A stretch of 7,509 bases of DNA. Source: an uncultured Clostridia bacterium (lineage in GTDB: Bacteria > Bacillota > Clostridia > Christensenellales > Borkfalkiaceae). Shown one piece after another: positions 6,723 through 7,509 of this stretch (the stretch's first letter is position 1; every line of letters begins with the position of its first letter). The stretch covers positions 1 to 7,509 of the forward strand of contig CAMOXE010000125.1 of assembly GCA_946628865.1 (NCBI GenBank), read 5' to 3'. The translations under genes were made by a program, and so were the position numbers. Below the pieces are notes generated by a model. That model was not told the DNA's origin, ran no database searches, and was given only the letters and a program-made list of their open reading frames with translations.

Positions 6723-7085
6723 CCTCGAACGGAAAATTAAAGCGTTAAAATACCCGAATACGATTGCCGAGGTTATCCCTGCGGACGCCGCGGCAAGTCC
6801 GCCCGTAAACGCGCCGAATAAGCCTTGCTCAGCGCCTCTTATAGCGCCGTTGGCAAGCAAATATCCGAATCCGCTTATCGGTACGGTTGCGCCGGCTCCG
6901 CCGAAGTCGACAAGATATTCGTACAACCCGACCGCCTGCAAAAGCACCCCCGCAAGTAAAAAATACACGAGTATTTTCCCCGACGTCAGTTTCGTATAAT
7001 TGATAAGAAGTTGTGCGATCGTACATATCGCGCCCCCTACCAAAAACGCTTTTAAATATCCCATTATCATTTCATATGCTAACAT
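6708..7085 (-). CDS. spoVAE: Stage V sporulation protein AE (SpoVAE/SpoVAEb), DPA channel component
   Basis: Encodes 125 residues, matching the SpoVAEb family (about 115-125). It is a membrane protein with hydrophobic segments at about 10-29, 37-57, 63-80 and 88-117. The family hallmarks are the loop FGGAGATVPISGFGYLLANG (61-80) and FTGGLAAASAGITSAIVFGY (93-112). Together with SpoVAC and SpoVAD it is part of the inner-membrane system that moves Ca-dipicolinic acid into the developing spore and out on germination. I place the start at the ATG at 7085, where AGAGG (7097-7093) lies 7 nt upstream. The longest reading frame begins at a TTG at 7100 that would destroy this site and adds five residues (MRGKN) not expected in the family. 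The gene begins 4 nt after the spoVAD stop. Its promoter, probably sigma-G type by analogy, is outside the window. Confidence 0.95.
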   Translation of the reverse strand: MLAYEMIMGYLKAFLVGGAICTIAQLLINYTKLTSGKILVYFLLAGVLLQAVGLYEYLVDFGGAGATVPISGFGYLLANGAIRGAEQGLFGAFTGGLAAASAGITSAIVFGYFNALIFRSRSKIN

Positions 7086-7098
7086 ATTTTTACCTCTC
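7086..7098 (-). promoter_or_regulatory. Ribosome binding site of spoVAE
   Basis: On the minus strand GAGAGG (7098-7093) is 7 nt before the ATG at 7085 and spans the last spoVAD codons just before its TAA. It decides the start against the upstream TTG at 7100, which overlaps this site. Confidence 0.75.
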
Positions 7099-7509
7099 AA
7101 CGTTTTCTATGCTTACCGCGTGCGCGACGGCGGGTATAGATTCGCCCTGTTGCGTCGATACGGTTGATAAAAGTGCGCCGGTTGCAACAAAAAGAACTTT
7201 GTTTAATTCCTTCTTTAGCATTTTTTCATAAATATATGAGTTAAAGACTACCGCGCTGCAACCCGCTCCGCTTCCGCCTTGAAATTCTTTTTCGTCTATG
7301 TTGTAGATCATTTCGCCGCAGTCAACGTGGTTGCCGTAGAGATCGACGCCTTCGTCTTTTGCAATCTTTTTTAAAATCCTGCTGCCTAAAACGCCCAGGT
7401 CGCCGGTCAGTATCAAATCGTAATAATCTGCGGTTTTATCTATATTTTTTAAATGTTTTACGATTGTCGTCATCGCCGCTGGCGCCATTGCCGCACCCAT
7501 GTTGTTTGC
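7090..7509 (-). CDS. spoVAD: Stage V sporulation protein AD (SpoVAD), C-terminal part; 5' end outside window
   Basis: The last 139 residues or so of a protein that is about 340 residues in the family. The frame is open to the window edge (ANN precedes MGAAMAPAA), so the internal ATG at 7500 is not the start. Family stretches visible are MGAAMAPAA, YDLILTGDLGVLG, QGGSGAGCSAVVFNSYIYEK and the near-terminal QGESIPAVAHAVSIE. SpoVAD has a thiolase-like fold without thiolase activity. In Bacillus it binds dipicolinic acid and is part of the SpoVA channel complex. It is followed after 4 nt by spoVAE, the usual clostridial spoVAC-D-E order, so spoVAC is expected just beyond the right edge. No disruption is seen in the visible part. 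Confidence 0.96.
   Translation of the reverse strand, partial: ANNMGAAMAPAAMTTIVKHLKNIDKTADYYDLILTGDLGVLGSRILKKIAKDEGVDLYGNHVDCGEMIYNIDEKEFQGGSGAGCSAVVFNSYIYEKMLKKELNKVLFVATGALLSTVSTQQGESIPAVAHAVSIENVER

Noticed and set aside
6829..7026. A 65-codon minus-strand frame rich in Arg inside spoVAE
   Set aside because: It is a frame-shifted shadow of spoVAE. The spoVAE frame carries all the family motifs.
1..7509. A hidden defence system, mobile element or novel cassette
   Set aside because: All coding space is taken by recognised core or sporulation genes plus one small membrane protein. There are no direct or inverted element ends, integrase genes, repeat arrays or abrupt changes of base composition.

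Overview
The window looks like ordinary chromosomal DNA from an endospore-forming Firmicute, most likely a member of the Clostridia. It carries two spoVA genes and yunB next to mutS2 and a long U32-family gene. All seven genes are on the minus strand, packed tightly, with AT-rich spacers and classical Gram-positive promoter and terminator signals. I see no mobile element, CRISPR array, tRNA, rRNA or prophage remnant. No stretch above about 75 bases lies outside a gene.

Reading in the direction of transcription, from high to low coordinates, the window falls into three blocks. Block 1 (7509 to about 6021) is the sporulation block: the C-terminal part of spoVAD (cut by the window edge), spoVAE and yunB, closed by a hairpin terminator at 6021-6050. 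SpoVAD and SpoVAE belong to the dipicolinic-acid channel system of spores. YunB is a sporulation membrane protein. Block 2 (5987 to 1462) starts with a putative promoter that abuts that terminator. It holds a 710-residue U32 protein of the RNA-hydroxylation type and mutS2. The two genes overlap by four bases (ATGA) and end at a second hairpin at 1462-1482. Both products plausibly act on RNA or ribosomes. Block 3 (1459 to beyond position 1) has its own strong-looking promoter. It carries a small two-helix membrane protein of unknown function whose end overlaps by 17 bases the start of a cysteine desulfurase, which runs off the window.

Two annotation points differ from a naive longest-ORF reading. 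The start of spoVAE is better placed at the ATG at 7085 than at the upstream TTG. The cysteine desulfurase at 1-867 is a real partial gene with no stop codon inside the window.

I found no convincing undescribed system. The observations most worth a second look are: predicted leaderless or nearly leaderless starts for the U32 gene and possibly yunB; a MutS2 Smr domain that lacks the usual LDLR and GTG-x-LR motifs; a possible sigma-E-like promoter for yunB inside the end of spoVAE; and an uncharacterised membrane protein translationally coupled to a cysteine desulfurase.
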